A stretch of 40,555 bases of DNA from Bacillota bacterium (GTDB taxonomy: Bacteria > Bacillota > Clostridia > Lachnospirales > Cellulosilyticaceae). Under the pieces are notes generated by a model that saw nothing but the letters and a program-made list of their open reading frames with translations, ran no database searches and was not told the origin of the DNA. Every line of letters starts with the position of its first letter. Positions within the stretch are counted from its first letter, which is position 1. Both the position numbers and the translations under genes were made by a program. Of this stretch, positions 31,141-40,379 are shown one piece after another. The stretch spans positions 1 through 40,555 of the forward strand of contig JAEYNQ010000256.1 of NCBI GenBank assembly GCA_023412455.1, in the 5' to 3' direction.

Positions 31141-32208
31141 TTAACTTACCCATGGTTTTTCAAAACTCATTTTTGCTTTGTTGTATGCTACAATACTTTG
31201 GTAGATGCTTTGTTCCAACTCATTTTTGGCATAAACGGCTTCATCATATTCAAGTTGGCTCACAAGCTTAGCCTTTAACTGAATGTCTAACTTAGCTACC
31301 TCTGCTTCTTTAATAACTAATTGTTCCTTTGCAACAGCAATGGATTGCTCTGTATTTAATAAAGTCGTATAGGTTGCTATTATAGCTTGCTTATAAGCTT
31401 TTTTAGCTTGTTCTATACTATTCACACTTTGAACACTACCTGCTTTAACAGCTTCAAGATCAGCTTTATAAACCATTGCTCCAGCCATGAGGGCGTCAAT
31501 ACCAGCTTCATTATTATATTCAGCAATTTTGACATTATACTCTGTTAATTTACCCGCCATACTTGATGCATAGCCCTCTACAGACCCTTTATATTCAAAA
31601 GGTGTATAGGTGATAGTTTCCTCTAAAACATAACTATCTGGTTTAATATTGGTATTGATTTCAAAGGTTTTTTGTAATTGTTCAAGGGTTTGTTGTGCTT
31701 TGGCCTTTTCTGCCTTAGCAGACTCTAATGCTGCTTTTACCTTTTGATAAGATAAATTGTCTAAAAGACCATTTTCTTTTTGAATATCTGCCTTGCGTAA
31801 GTATTTTTGCTGTAAAGCAATTTTCTGATCTAAAAGATCTATTGCCTTTTTCTGCGTCACCATTCCATAGTATTGATTAGTGATATCATAAGCAATTTTA
31901 TCCTTTATAAACTCCTTATCCTGCTCATTTTTTAGTTTAGTATAATAGGTTGCTTGATATTGACTCACTAATCCTTTTACATTTAAACTCTCTAATTGGG
32001 CTTTATACTGTTCTAAAGCAGCTGCGTTATTAGATAATTCTATACTATAGGAATTGGCCGCGTCAATGGCCTTTGCTAAGCTTAGAACCACCTTTTCTTC
32101 CTTTGGCTTGGTAGCCGTGGTTGCTGCTGTCTCTGCGGCATAGACAGGTGTCATAGCTAATAAACTGCTTAATAATACAATGGCTAACTTCTTAATTAAT
32201 CTCTTCAT
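31141..32208 (-). CDS. TolC-like (outer-membrane-efflux-protein family) secreted coiled-coil protein
   Basis: A signal peptide (about residues 1-25, ending TPVYAAE) is followed by two helical repeats typical of the OEP/TolC family: AIDAANSYSIELSNNAAALE and later SVNSIEQAKKAYKQAIIATY. Long Ala/Lys/Glu/Gln-rich helices lie around both. At 355 residues it is shorter than TolC (about 470) and shows no obvious beta-barrel strands, so it is probably not an outer-membrane channel. It is the last gene of the MacAB-like unit, 25 bases after a permease, with GGGGGAG before ATG 32208. I infer a periplasm-like or wall-spanning accessory of the pump. Confidence 0.78.
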   Translation of the reverse strand: MKRLIKKLAIVLLSSLLAMTPVYAAETAATTATKPKEEKVVLSLAKAIDAANSYSIELSNNAAALEQYKAQLESLNVKGLVSQYQATYYTKLKNEQDKEFIKDKIAYDITNQYYGMVTQKKAIDLLDQKIALQQKYLRKADIQKENGLLDNLSYQKVKAALESAKAEKAKAQQTLEQLQKTFEINTNIKPDSYVLEETITYTPFEYKGSVEGYASSMAGKLTEYNVKIAEYNNEAGIDALMAGAMVYKADLEAVKAGSVQSVNSIEQAKKAYKQAIIATYTTLLNTEQSIAVAKEQLVIKEAEVAKLDIQLKAKLVSQLEYDEAVYAKNELEQSIYQSIVAYNKAKMSFEKPWVS

Positions 32209-32233
32209 ATGATCTCCCCCTAATTTTTATTTA

Positions 32234-33436
32234 TTATTCATCTCTTAATGCTTCTACTGGATCTAGTTTAGCTGCTTTGTAGGCCGGATAAACACCAAAT
32301 ACAATACCTACTAAACTGGATATCCCCACTGAAAGCACCACCATTCCTATGGTTATTTTAGCCACTACCTCAATAAGGGCGCCTAACATAATGCCTCCCA
32401 AGTATCCCATTATCATTCCAATAATACCACCAATTACTGTGAGCATTAATGCTTCCACAAGAAATTGATAAAGAATCTGCTTGTCTGTAGCCCCTAATGC
32501 TTTTCTAACACCAATTTCCTTTGTTCTTTCTTTTACTGTAACGGTCATAATATTCATAATTCCAATACCACCTACTAAAAGTGAAACAGCCGCCACCAGA
32601 CTAATAAATAGGTTCATTGTATTTATAACATTATTAATGGAATCCATTTGACCTAACATGGCATCGGCACTAAAAATATCCTTTTTCCCATGTCTCTTCT
32701 CTAAAATACGTGTGATAATACTACTATACTCATTGGGGTCCTTTCCATCCTCTACAATAACAAAGCTGCTAAAGCTCGATCCATCCCCAAAAGCTACTAA
32801 AGGATCCATGGTAGAAAAAGGCAGATACCCCATAATAGGCATCATTTCCGCAGGTACCACACTTGGGGTGTTATTCTTCACAACACCTATAACTTCTAGG
32901 CTTTGATTTTCTCCACCTATATTGACCTCTAGTGTCTTACCAATAACAGACTCTGCTTTTGTACGATTAAATAATTTTTTTACAGATAGTTCATCGATAA
33001 TAATGACAGGTGTTTTAAGCTTGTCATCGGTTTCTGAAATCATTCGCCCAGCTACCATTGTAAAAGGCTCTACCTTTGTCACTTCTTCAGTGAGACCAAA
33101 GAGAATAATCTCTTTTGTTTCTTTTTTATAATTGGTAAGGCTTCCCCAATACTGATTATGATAGTTCATAGCTGCTTTAATCCCATCAATACTTCTCAGT
33201 TCTTCTAAGTCACCTACTGTAATCATATCTTCTCTTGTATAGCTTCGTGAATTGAGTTGAATGGTGCCCTTACCCATTTGATCAAATTGCCCATTAATAT
33301 AATCCTTTAACCCTTCACCTACACTTAGAATAACAATAACAGCACCTATTCCAATGAACATTCCCAACATAGTTAGAAAGGTTCTTAATTTATTACTCTT
33401 AAGTTGCCTAATGGCCCCTTTTATTGTTTCATTCAT
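32234..33436 (-). CDS. MacB-type FtsX-family permease, second of two
   Basis: MacB-like permease without an ATPase domain. It has an N-terminal span with LRTFLTMLGMFIGIGAVIVI, an extracellular MacB periplasmic core domain (about 45-270), and three C-terminal spans with the FtsX block VKERTKEIGVRKALGATDKQ and VYPAYKAAKLDPVEALRDE. The 400 residues match family size. It is about equally long and clearly related to its upstream neighbour, so the two may form a heterodimer. It lies 15 bases behind that gene and has GAGAGG before ATG 33436. Confidence 0.9.
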   Translation of the reverse strand: MNETIKGAIRQLKSNKLRTFLTMLGMFIGIGAVIVILSVGEGLKDYINGQFDQMGKGTIQLNSRSYTREDMITVGDLEELRSIDGIKAAMNYHNQYWGSLTNYKKETKEIILFGLTEEVTKVEPFTMVAGRMISETDDKLKTPVIIIDELSVKKLFNRTKAESVIGKTLEVNIGGENQSLEVIGVVKNNTPSVVPAEMMPIMGYLPFSTMDPLVAFGDGSSFSSFVIVEDGKDPNEYSSIITRILEKRHGKKDIFSADAMLGQMDSINNVINTMNLFISLVAAVSLLVGGIGIMNIMTVTVKERTKEIGVRKALGATDKQILYQFLVEALMLTVIGGIIGMIMGYLGGIMLGALIEVVAKITIGMVVLSVGISSLVGIVFGVYPAYKAAKLDPVEALRDE

Positions 33437-33451
33437 CAGTAACCTCTCCTT

Positions 33452-34672
33452 CTATTCATATCTTAATGCCTCTATTGGTTCCAATTGGGCCGCTTGATAA
33501 GCTGGATAAACCCCAAAAACCAAACCTATAAAAATAGAAATGCCACTTGAAAATAAAACCATTCCAGTTGTAAGCTTAGCAGGTATATCAAATTGTGCAC
33601 CTATTAGCATAGCACCCACATAGCCTATAAGCATTCCAATAAGTCCACCAATAACCGTCAATATCAAGGCCTCTATTAAGAACTGTCTTAAAATAACTCG
33701 ATTAGTGGCTCCTAAAGCCTTTCTAACCCCAATTTCCCGTGTTCTTTCCTTTACAGTGACAAGCATAATATTCATAATTCCTACACCACCTACTAGCAAG
33801 GAGATACTTGCTACTGCCCCAATAAATAGAGTGATCATATCTAGCATATCATTAATCATATCTAATTGTTGGGCTAAGGAGATTACCTCATACTCATCCT
33901 TCTGCTGATGTCTCTTATTTAGAAAATTACGAACCTTTGAGGCGCTTTCTTTTGCATCATACTCTGAATTAGCTATACCATCTATATAGCTATAACCCTC
34001 CGTATATTCCAAAATAAAAGACAATGTTTCAACTGGTACGTATAACTTTTGTCCAGCTATTCTTCGTTCCAGTGTCTCTTTGGTTTCAGTCATTTTTATG
34101 TTTGTCTTATACACTCCTACAATGGTAAATTGCTCTTCTTGCCCATTAACTTTTATACTCACATCTTCGCCTATTATACTTTTATAATCGGTTTTATTAA
34201 AGATAACCTTGGCAAAATAATCAGGTACAACCATAGCTTTAGCATAGGCCCTATCATCATCTGATGTAAGGAACCTTCCTGCAAGAAGCTCATCCTTAGC
34301 AATCTCTTCGGGATACTTTGGATCTGAACCATATAAATAGAGAGAAATCTCATCATGGTCCTTATCATAGCCTATACCCCCAGCACCAATGCCTCCCATA
34401 ACTATCTTCATCTCTGGCATGGAATTGATAAGTTCAATATCTTCCTTTGTAATAAGATTATGGCTATCCCCTGATTTAGTATAGGCATAAAAAGCACCCA
34501 TACCAATATCTTCTCCAACGGAGGACATCATTCCTTTAAAGCCTTCACCTAAGCCGAGTATCATAATAACTGAGCCAATCCCAATAAACATCCCTAACAT
34601 GGTTAATAGGGTTCTTCCCTTATTGGTAATCAGTTGCCTTAGGGCAAAAACAATACTTTCACTTAAACTCAT
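33452..34672 (-). CDS. MacB-type FtsX-family permease, first of two
   Basis: It has the same architecture as its downstream paralogue: an N-terminal span in RTLLTMLGMFIGIGSVIMIL, an extracellular core of about 230 residues, then VKERTREIGVRKALGATNRV and the final VYPAYQAAQLEPIEALRYE. It has 406 residues. It starts two bases after the ATPase stop and has GAGG before ATG 34672. Partners are the ATPase and the adaptor upstream. The exported substrate is unknown. Peptides, lipids or drugs are all possible for this class. Confidence 0.9.
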   Translation of the reverse strand: MSLSESIVFALRQLITNKGRTLLTMLGMFIGIGSVIMILGLGEGFKGMMSSVGEDIGMGAFYAYTKSGDSHNLITKEDIELINSMPEMKIVMGGIGAGGIGYDKDHDEISLYLYGSDPKYPEEIAKDELLAGRFLTSDDDRAYAKAMVVPDYFAKVIFNKTDYKSIIGEDVSIKVNGQEEQFTIVGVYKTNIKMTETKETLERRIAGQKLYVPVETLSFILEYTEGYSYIDGIANSEYDAKESASKVRNFLNKRHQQKDEYEVISLAQQLDMINDMLDMITLFIGAVASISLLVGGVGIMNIMLVTVKERTREIGVRKALGATNRVILRQFLIEALILTVIGGLIGMLIGYVGAMLIGAQFDIPAKLTTGMVLFSSGISIFIGLVFGVYPAYQAAQLEPIEALRYE

Positions 34673-34674
34673 AC

Positions 34675-35367
34675 TTATACACCTCGCCTATTCAGTATGG
34701 GCGTATCCTCGATGATAATACCATCTCTAAATACAACTTTCCTTTTGGTATACTGTGCAATATCTGGTTCATGAGTAACCATAACAATGGTTACTCCTAA
34801 ATCATTAAGGCGTTGGAAAATATTCATAATTTCTACACTTGACTTACTATCTAGGTTTCCTGTAGGTTCATCCGCCAATATAATAGCTGGATTATTAACA
34901 AGTGCTCTTGCAATAGCTACCCTTTGCTTTTGTCCACCAGATATTTCATTAGGGGTGTGCTTCACACGATTTCCAAGACCTACCTTAATCAGTGCATCTA
35001 TGGCCCTTTCTCTTCTTTCCTTAGGTTTAATACCTGCATACATCATGGGAAGCTCTACATTTTCTGTAATGGTTAACTTTGGAAGTAAATTAAATGCTTG
35101 AAAAACAAATCCTATTTTTTGATTGCGAATCTTAGAAAAGTCTTTATCCTTTGCTTCAGATACATTAATACCATCTAAAATATAAGTACCTGAAGTGGCA
35201 TGGTCTAAACAGCCTAAAATTTGTAGGAAAGTAGACTTTCCGGAACCAGAAGCACCCATGATAGAAACAAATTCATCTTTTCCTACTTTAAAATCTATAT
35301 CAAATAGGGCTTGTAACTCTAGTTTCCCATTACGGTAGATTTTATTTACTTTTTGAACGTCTATCAC
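34675..35367 (-). CDS. MacB/LolD-type ABC ATPase
   Basis: This is the separate ATPase of the efflux unit. Walker A is MGASGSGKSTFLQILG, the Q-loop FVFQAFNLLPKLT, the signature ISGGQKQRVAIARAL, Walker B IILADEPTGNLDSK and the switch histidine VMVTHEPDIAQY. The 230 residues match the LolD/MacB-N class. The start is GTG 35365-35367, overlapping the adaptor stop as GTGA, so translation is coupled. Confidence 0.93.
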   Translation of the reverse strand: MIDVQKVNKIYRNGKLELQALFDIDFKVGKDEFVSIMGASGSGKSTFLQILGCLDHATSGTYILDGINVSEAKDKDFSKIRNQKIGFVFQAFNLLPKLTITENVELPMMYAGIKPKERRERAIDALIKVGLGNRVKHTPNEISGGQKQRVAIARALVNNPAIILADEPTGNLDSKSSVEIMNIFQRLNDLGVTIVMVTHEPDIAQYTKRKVVFRDGIIIEDTPILNRRGV

Positions 35368-36809
35368 TGTACATCACCTATCTTCTCATATGATACTTGC
35401 ATACCTTCATTTAAGAAGTCAGAAGGACTAGCTACAATCATTTCTCCTTCTTTTACATTAGATACTTCTATATATAAACCATTACTTAACCCTTGCTCAA
35501 CTTCTCTTTTTTCAAGCGTACCATCTTCTGCTACAACATAAATATAGGTTTTCTCTGCCTCATCATCCTCAATAGTGGCAAGAAGAGGAACAAGACAAAC
35601 ATTCTCTCTAGTCTCTGTAATAATCTTAACATCCACTGTAAAACCTGGTTTAATGACTTCACCTGGATTAAGTACCTGTACTTCTACAGGAATACTCGTT
35701 GTTGTACTCTTATCTACAGCCGTCTCAGTAAGGGCAACAGGAGAAACTTTAGATACTTTCCCCTCTACTTCAATAGTCTTAGAACCTGTATATTTTACAA
35801 CGGCCTCTAAGCCTACTTTTAGATCTGCTGCATAGTAGGGAGAAATAGGGCAGTTTATAATAAGTTTACTAGGATCTACTATAGTTACAATGGCTGTACC
35901 TGCTGCAATAGGTGCTCCTTCATCTTCAAGAGTCTTTGTAATAACCCCATCGATAGGTGCTACAATCTCTGTATCTATCTTATCAAAATCTGTTTTATTA
36001 TTAAAAATTTGTGTTTGTAAATCTTTAATTGTAGCCTGTTGATTACTAATTTGTTGTCTCTTATCTGAATCATCAATTTGATTAAGTAATACACCTAATC
36101 TATGCTGTGCCTTTTCTTTATCAAGGGCAATGGTTTCTAATTTCTTTGTATTGGCTGCTATAGCTACCTGTGTGCTTTCAATATCTTGTTGTAATTTAGT
36201 TAATTTATTTTGGGCTTCATCCAACTGTCTTTGTGAAGCTAGTCCTGCCTCAAAGGATTGTCTTTGTACTTCATATTCTGTCTGTTGTGTTTTTAAATCC
36301 CTTTTTAAATTTTCTAATTCAGTTCTTTTAGTATCTAAAAGATTCCTTGTATCTTGTTCATTAATATCAGCCTGTAAGATGGCACTTTGGGCATTCAGAA
36401 CATCTTCTTTAGACCCACCACCTAAAAGCTTATCTAATTGGTCTTGGGCAGCTTTAAGCTTCAGTTCTAGAGACTCCAATTCTTTACCTGTTTTAACTTG
36501 AGCTGCTGTATCGAGAGTTAAGATAACATCTCCTTTTTTTACAATATCTCCTGCTTTCTTATGTACCTTTACTACTTTGTTCGATGTTTCTGCATAAATA
36601 GTCTGGGTATTTTCTGCTTCTAGCTTACCACTTGACGAAATCCTTGTCTGAATGTTATCTTTTTTTACACGTTCTACTGCTACTCTTGGACCTGACTTTA
36701 ATCCCCCTATGGTCTCTTCTGTTTTAGGCTTCTTAACAATAGCAATGCTGATAAATACTCCTATTAAAATAACAACTGCCACTCCTATTAACAACTTTTT
36801 ATTTTTCAT
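35364..36809 (-). CDS. MacA/HlyD-type membrane-fusion adaptor protein
   Basis: This is the adaptor subunit of the MacAB-like pump. An N-terminal membrane helix (about residues 5-24) leads to a half lipoyl motif (VVKVHKKAGDIVKKGDVILT), a long alpha hairpin (about 105-265) and the second lipoyl half (IVAPIDGVITKTLEDEGAPI). A beta-barrel domain and a membrane-proximal region with GLSNGLYIEVSNVKEGEMIV follow. The frame is open to 36854, but ATG 36809 with AGGAGG just upstream gives the expected N-terminus MKNKKLLIGVAVV. The length is 481 residues. It follows tetR by 124 bases and leads the pump genes. Confidence 0.92.
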   Translation of the reverse strand: MKNKKLLIGVAVVILIGVFISIAIVKKPKTEETIGGLKSGPRVAVERVKKDNIQTRISSSGKLEAENTQTIYAETSNKVVKVHKKAGDIVKKGDVILTLDTAAQVKTGKELESLELKLKAAQDQLDKLLGGGSKEDVLNAQSAILQADINEQDTRNLLDTKRTELENLKRDLKTQQTEYEVQRQSFEAGLASQRQLDEAQNKLTKLQQDIESTQVAIAANTKKLETIALDKEKAQHRLGVLLNQIDDSDKRQQISNQQATIKDLQTQIFNNKTDFDKIDTEIVAPIDGVITKTLEDEGAPIAAGTAIVTIVDPSKLIINCPISPYYAADLKVGLEAVVKYTGSKTIEVEGKVSKVSPVALTETAVDKSTTTSIPVEVQVLNPGEVIKPGFTVDVKIITETRENVCLVPLLATIEDDEAEKTYIYVVAEDGTLEKREVEQGLSNGLYIEVSNVKEGEMIVASPSDFLNEGMQVSYEKIGDVQ

Positions 36810-36933
36810 AATATCCTCCTTATTTATTATAAACTCTAATTGAGATCTATTCATTTACTTTTAAAGGCCTTTACCCCCTCTATTCTTTTATAATATATAA
36901 TAAATGTAAGCTAAATATCCACTTATCATTATA

Positions 36934-37575
36934 TTACTCCTTATAAACCCCGTATTTAAGAATTTCTATATATTTATCAAAGTCAGATAAGCCTCTCTTT
37001 AAATCACCATTATTACCCATCAGTATCATGCGTTCCATTTCCTCATGCTTTTTACCTATAGCTTCTGCTAAAGTATAGGTTACAAAAATAACATCATACT
37101 TTGTAACACCTTCTCTCAGCTTACTTTCGTCTATATATTCAATAAGATACTTATCAAGTAACTTATCTTTAAGAGAAAAATACTTCTCAATAGCAGGAAT
37201 GGGCTCTTTTAATGGTACTGTCGGATTTAAAAAGTATTGAGATAAAACCTGAACCTCTTTGCTATATTTCAAGACACTATTGTATTTAAGCAATGTGATC
37301 TTTTTTAGACGGTCATAAAAATCGATTTCCTTCATCTGTTCAATTTCTCTTATTAGTTCATCTGTTATTAGTACAGCACAATATTCTACAATATAGCGAT
37401 AAAGATTGGCCTTATTCTTAAAATAGTTAAACAAACTACCTTTGGATATGCCTGCTTGTTGAGCTATGGTATCTGTAGATGCCTTATCATAATTATGCGA
37501 CGCAAATTCCATTATGGCAGAAGTGATAATGGCCTTCTTCTTTTCTTCTGGTAAATTAACAAATCGACTATCCAT
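36934..37575 (-). CDS. TetR/AcrR-family repressor of the efflux operon
   Basis: The N-terminal TetR helix-turn-helix (about residues 10-55) reads AIITSAIMEFASHNYDKAST, DTIAQQAGISKGSLFNYF and KNKANLYRYI. The C-terminal ligand domain has no recognisable subfamily. I use ATG 37575 because the purine-rich AGGGTGGGAAG lies before it. A GTG three codons upstream overlaps that region. It has about 213 residues. Two matching palindromes at its own promoter point to autorepression, and the pump genes follow on the same strand, so it probably controls the whole unit. Confidence 0.9.
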   Translation of the reverse strand: MDSRFVNLPEEKKKAIITSAIMEFASHNYDKASTDTIAQQAGISKGSLFNYFKNKANLYRYIVEYCAVLITDELIREIEQMKEIDFYDRLKKITLLKYNSVLKYSKEVQVLSQYFLNPTVPLKEPIPAIEKYFSLKDKLLDKYLIEYIDESKLREGVTKYDVIFVTYTLAEAIGKKHEEMERMILMGNNGDLKRGLSDFDKYIEILKYGVYKE

Positions 37576-37631
37576 TCTTCCCACCCTAATTCATATTTTA
37601 GTTAGTGACTTATTTATCTAGAATTTAACAA

Positions 37632-37681
37632 TTGACTAATGGGTCAACACTCATTATATTCTCTATTGACTGATTAGTCAA
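37632..37681 (-). promoter_or_regulatory. tetR promoter with two TTGAC-N6-GTCAA operators
   Basis: On the minus strand the promoter is TTGACT (37676-37681), 17 bases, TATAAT (37653-37658). Two 16-base palindromes of the form TTGAC-N2-AT-N2-GTCAA lie at 37666-37681 (over the -35) and 37632-37647 (over the start-point region), 34 bases apart. This arrangement is a classic for TetR autorepression. The remainder of 37690-37840 is AT-rich and holds nothing I can identify. Confidence 0.82.
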
Positions 37682-37842
37682 TATTTTAATAAATATTTAG
37701 CTTCTTTGCTAATAAGCTATTCTTCCTTACTTTATTCTTTATATATAGTATCTAAAAGCTCTCCCATTCCCACTTATTTAATGCACTATCTTTCCTAGAG
37801 TAGTCTTAAACACTTTATTATATGCTAGAAATTAAGCACAAA

Positions 37843-37879
37843 AAAGGTCACAAATAACTCGAAGTTACTTGTAACCTTT
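37843..37879 (-). terminator. Terminator after tRNA-Leu
   Basis: AAAGGT, then ACAA and TAACT pairings with AGTTA, TTGT and ACCTTT form a long stem. On the minus strand it runs into TTTTTT. It begins 2 bases after the tRNA 3' end. Confidence 0.88.
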
Positions 37880-37881
37880 CA

Positions 37882-37966
37882 TGCCCGAGACCGGAATCGA
37901 ACCGGTACGAGGGGTTAGCTCGCAGGATTTTAAGTCCTGTGCGTCTGCCAGTTCCGCCACTCGGGC
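37882..37966 (-). tRNA. tRNA-Leu (anticodon TAA)
   Basis: The 85-base minus-strand sequence starts GCCCGAGTGGCGGAACTGGC and has an anticodon loop CTTAAAA, giving anticodon UAA. It also has a long class II variable arm, the T arm GGTTCGATTCC and an acceptor ending CTCGGGC plus A. The 3' CCA is not encoded (TGA follows), so it must be added by the CCA-adding enzyme. A terminator follows directly. Confidence 0.95.
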
Positions 37967-38050
37967 TTATCTACTCTTTAGTAAGTAGATAAAGTATTAA
38001 ATTTAATGACCTATTACTCGTACTATATTACACCTGTTAAATGCTATATG

Positions 38051-38962
38051 TCAACTCTTTTTTTCATTATAATGATCTAAAAAACTATATTGCTTTTCAT
38101 CATCATGATAACCAATAATAGTATTTAAATTGACATTATGAACACTTCTAAAAATATTCATTTCAATATAAGGATTCTCTTGTCTAAACCGTTTAATAAG
38201 ACGCTTCATGGCTTGACGTTTAGAGCCACCTCCTTGATGATCCCCTAACGAGCAGCCTTCTGTAAAACGGCAAGCACATTGTAAGAATTGTAGGTTATGA
38301 TGATTTTTCCATGCCACAATATCTTCTTCTCTTACCATATAAAGGGGACGAATCAGTTCCATACCCTCAAAATTCGTGCTGTGTAACTTAGGCATCATGG
38401 TTTGAATTTGAGCTCCGTAAAGCATACCCATTAATATCGTTTCAATCACATCATCAAAATGATGGCCTAATGCAATTTTATTACAACCTAAAGCTTTTGC
38501 TTCTTTATACAAGTAGCCTCTTCTCATCCTTGCGCATAAATAACAAGGTGTTTCCTCCACCTCTGCTACTACATCAAAAATGTCTGAGTTAAAAATATGA
38601 ATGGGGATATTCATAAGCTTGGCATTTTCTATAAGTTGTGTACGGTTTATTTCATTATATCCTGGGTCCATCACAATAAACTCTAACTCAAAATGAACCT
38701 TTTTATGTTTTTTTAGCTCCTGCATACACTTTGCTAAAAGCATGGAGTCCTTCCCTCCAGAAATACATACAGCTATTTTATCTCCCTCATTAACTAATTC
38801 ATAATCTCTAACACCTTTTATAAATTGGCTCCATATTGATTTTCTAAATTTCTTAATTAAACTACGCTCAATCTCTTGGTATTTTTCGAGAGCTTTTTCT
38901 TTTTTATTGTCTTGACTATTTTCTACTTGCTCATCTCTATAATTTTCTTTAGATTTATCCAT
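38051..38962 (-). CDS. ttcA: TtcA-family tRNA 2-thiolation enzyme
   Basis: TtcA-type PP-loop ATPase, which in E. coli puts sulfur on cytidine 32 of tRNA using an iron-sulfur cluster. The PP-loop motif is CISGGKDSMLL near residue 68. The cluster cysteines are in TPCYLCARMRRG and in LQCACRFTEGCSL. Another family block is KIALGHHFDDVIETILMGML. The N-terminus is charged and probably flexible, and the 303 residues are usual. The gene directly follows a cysteine desulfurase (15-base gap), the likely sulfur source. The exact tRNA target in this host is inferred. Confidence 0.88.
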   Translation of the reverse strand: MDKSKENYRDEQVENSQDNKKEKALEKYQEIERSLIKKFRKSIWSQFIKGVRDYELVNEGDKIAVCISGGKDSMLLAKCMQELKKHKKVHFELEFIVMDPGYNEINRTQLIENAKLMNIPIHIFNSDIFDVVAEVEETPCYLCARMRRGYLYKEAKALGCNKIALGHHFDDVIETILMGMLYGAQIQTMMPKLHSTNFEGMELIRPLYMVREEDIVAWKNHHNLQFLQCACRFTEGCSLGDHQGGGSKRQAMKRLIKRFRQENPYIEMNIFRSVHNVNLNTIIGYHDDEKQYSFLDHYNEKKS

Positions 38963-38977
38963 AATTTTTTTATCCTT

Positions 38978-40099
38978 CTATTTTACTAATCTCTTATAAC
39001 ATCTATCAAAAGCTTGCAAAAAGCCCTCTACCTCTTGCTCTGTCACTAAATGACTCAGACTGATGCGCCAGGATTCTAGTGCATTTTTTCGATCCCTAGT
39101 TAAGGCCATAACAGGCCTGGAGGGCGTATTGCTAACGGAACAAGCTGACTTCGTTGACAAACATATTCCTTCTTCTTCTAAGGCACTTTGAAACACCTCT
39201 GCTTTTATCCCTTTGACGCTTACATTCAAGATATGAGGAATAGAGGCTATCGTACTATTAATTCGTACATTTTTATACTTTTCAAGGTCCTCTTTTAACA
39301 TCTTATTGAGTCTTGTTACACGTTCAAGTCGCGTGTCTAGCTCTCCTAAGGCTAGCTCAAGGGCTTTTTGAATAGAAGCAGCTAAGGCTAAGGCAGGTGT
39401 CCCACTGCGATACACTGTTGTACTGGCTCCTCCATGAATAAGGGGCTGCAAGATAATATGTTCTTTCTTTAATAAAACACCACACCCATTCAAGCCAAAA
39501 AATTTATGAGGTGTAAAAGATAAACAATCTACCCCTTGAAAGTCTACAGGGATTTTACCTACTGCTTGCGTGGCATCGGTATGAAAGAGGCAATTGGGAT
39601 AAGCCTTTAAGAGTTTACCTATTTCTTCTATAGGCTGCCTAATGCCCAATTCACTATCTACATAGCCAATAGAAACCAGTAAGGTATCTGGACGTAATAA
39701 TTCCTGTAAATGCTCTAAGTCTACACGACCATCCTCTAATAGTTGGACATAATCCACTTCATAACCCTGTTGTTCTAAGGCTACTAATGTGGCCCCTACT
39801 GAAGAATGCTCAAGGGGTGTAGAGATGATATGCTTTCCTTTACCCTTATAAGCTCCAACAATGCCTTTTATAGCTAAGTTGTTAGCCTCACTGGCTCCTG
39901 AAGTATAAATCACCTCTTCAACCTTAGCTCCAAAATAAGAACCTATTTCTTCTGTTAAATGATCCATATATTCCTTTGCTTGTCTTCCTAATAAATGAAC
40001 AGAATTAGGATTGGCAATATAGGTTTTACTGACTTTATTAAAAAGCTCTAATACCTGCTCTTCCACAGGTGTATTGGCTGCATAATCCAAATAAATCAT
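38978..40099 (-). CDS. Cysteine desulfurase (NifS/IscS-like)
   Basis: This PLP enzyme takes sulfur from cysteine to feed thiolation or iron-sulfur assembly. Family motifs are IYLDYAANTPV at the start, TSGASEANNLAIKG, HTDATQAVGKIPVDF and the PLP lysine in SFTPHKFFGLNGCGVLL (about residue 200). The reactive cysteine lies in STKSACSVS near residue 317, in a short loop as in the NifS/IscS group I type. Length of 373 residues is normal. GAGG precedes ATG 40099. With ttcA downstream in the same unit, a role in tRNA thiolation is likely. It may also serve general needs. Confidence 0.93.
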   Translation of the reverse strand: MIYLDYAANTPVEEQVLELFNKVSKTYIANPNSVHLLGRQAKEYMDHLTEEIGSYFGAKVEEVIYTSGASEANNLAIKGIVGAYKGKGKHIISTPLEHSSVGATLVALEQQGYEVDYVQLLEDGRVDLEHLQELLRPDTLLVSIGYVDSELGIRQPIEEIGKLLKAYPNCLFHTDATQAVGKIPVDFQGVDCLSFTPHKFFGLNGCGVLLKKEHIILQPLIHGGASTTVYRSGTPALALAASIQKALELALGELDTRLERVTRLNKMLKEDLEKYKNVRINSTIASIPHILNVSVKGIKAEVFQSALEEEGICLSTKSACSVSNTPSRPVMALTRDRKNALESWRISLSHLVTEQEVEGFLQAFDRCYKRLVK

Positions 40100-40184
40100 T
40101 TATCTTCCTCAATTCTACTAAAATAATGCTCTCTTTTTATCTCACTATCTTGAATCATACTATATATCAAAAAAAACCTCAAGG

Positions 40185-40218
40185 TATTAAAGCCCTTTTT
40201 GCCCCTTAGGCTTTGATA
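40185..40218 (-). terminator. Hairpin with a downstream T run between rRNA and the desulfurase gene
   Basis: TATTAAAGCC pairs with GGCTTTGATA (one mismatch). On the minus strand eight T residues begin 8 bases beyond the stem, so it is an imperfect or back-up terminator. Confidence 0.4.
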
Positions 40219-40273
40219 AGGTACAGTAACTCATTCCATTACTGGCTCATAAACACCCTGCTTATTCAGACAC

Positions 40274-40297
40274 AAAAAAAGACACTCTGTGAGTGCC
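40274..40297 (-). terminator. Terminator of the rRNA operon
   Basis: On the minus strand GGCACTC, loop ACA, GAGTGTC, then seven T residues. It lies about 85 bases past the 23S 3' end. No other gene is visible between 40100 and 40380. Confidence 0.8.
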
Positions 40298-40379
40298 TCA
40301 TCATCTCTTATACTTTCAAAAACAAATACTACGATGTTTTACTTTAACCGTTTATCTAAACGCTTATGCGTTTTATATA

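Noticed and set aside
31053..31278. Two overlapping plus-strand frames of 72 codons
   Set aside because: They lie over the terminator and the end of the tolC-like gene on the opposite strand, and no ribosome site is present.
36855..36933. Separate promoter for macA between tetR and macA
   Set aside because: TATAAT-like sequence exists but no acceptable -35 at 16-18 bases. Transcription from the tetR promoter explains the unit.
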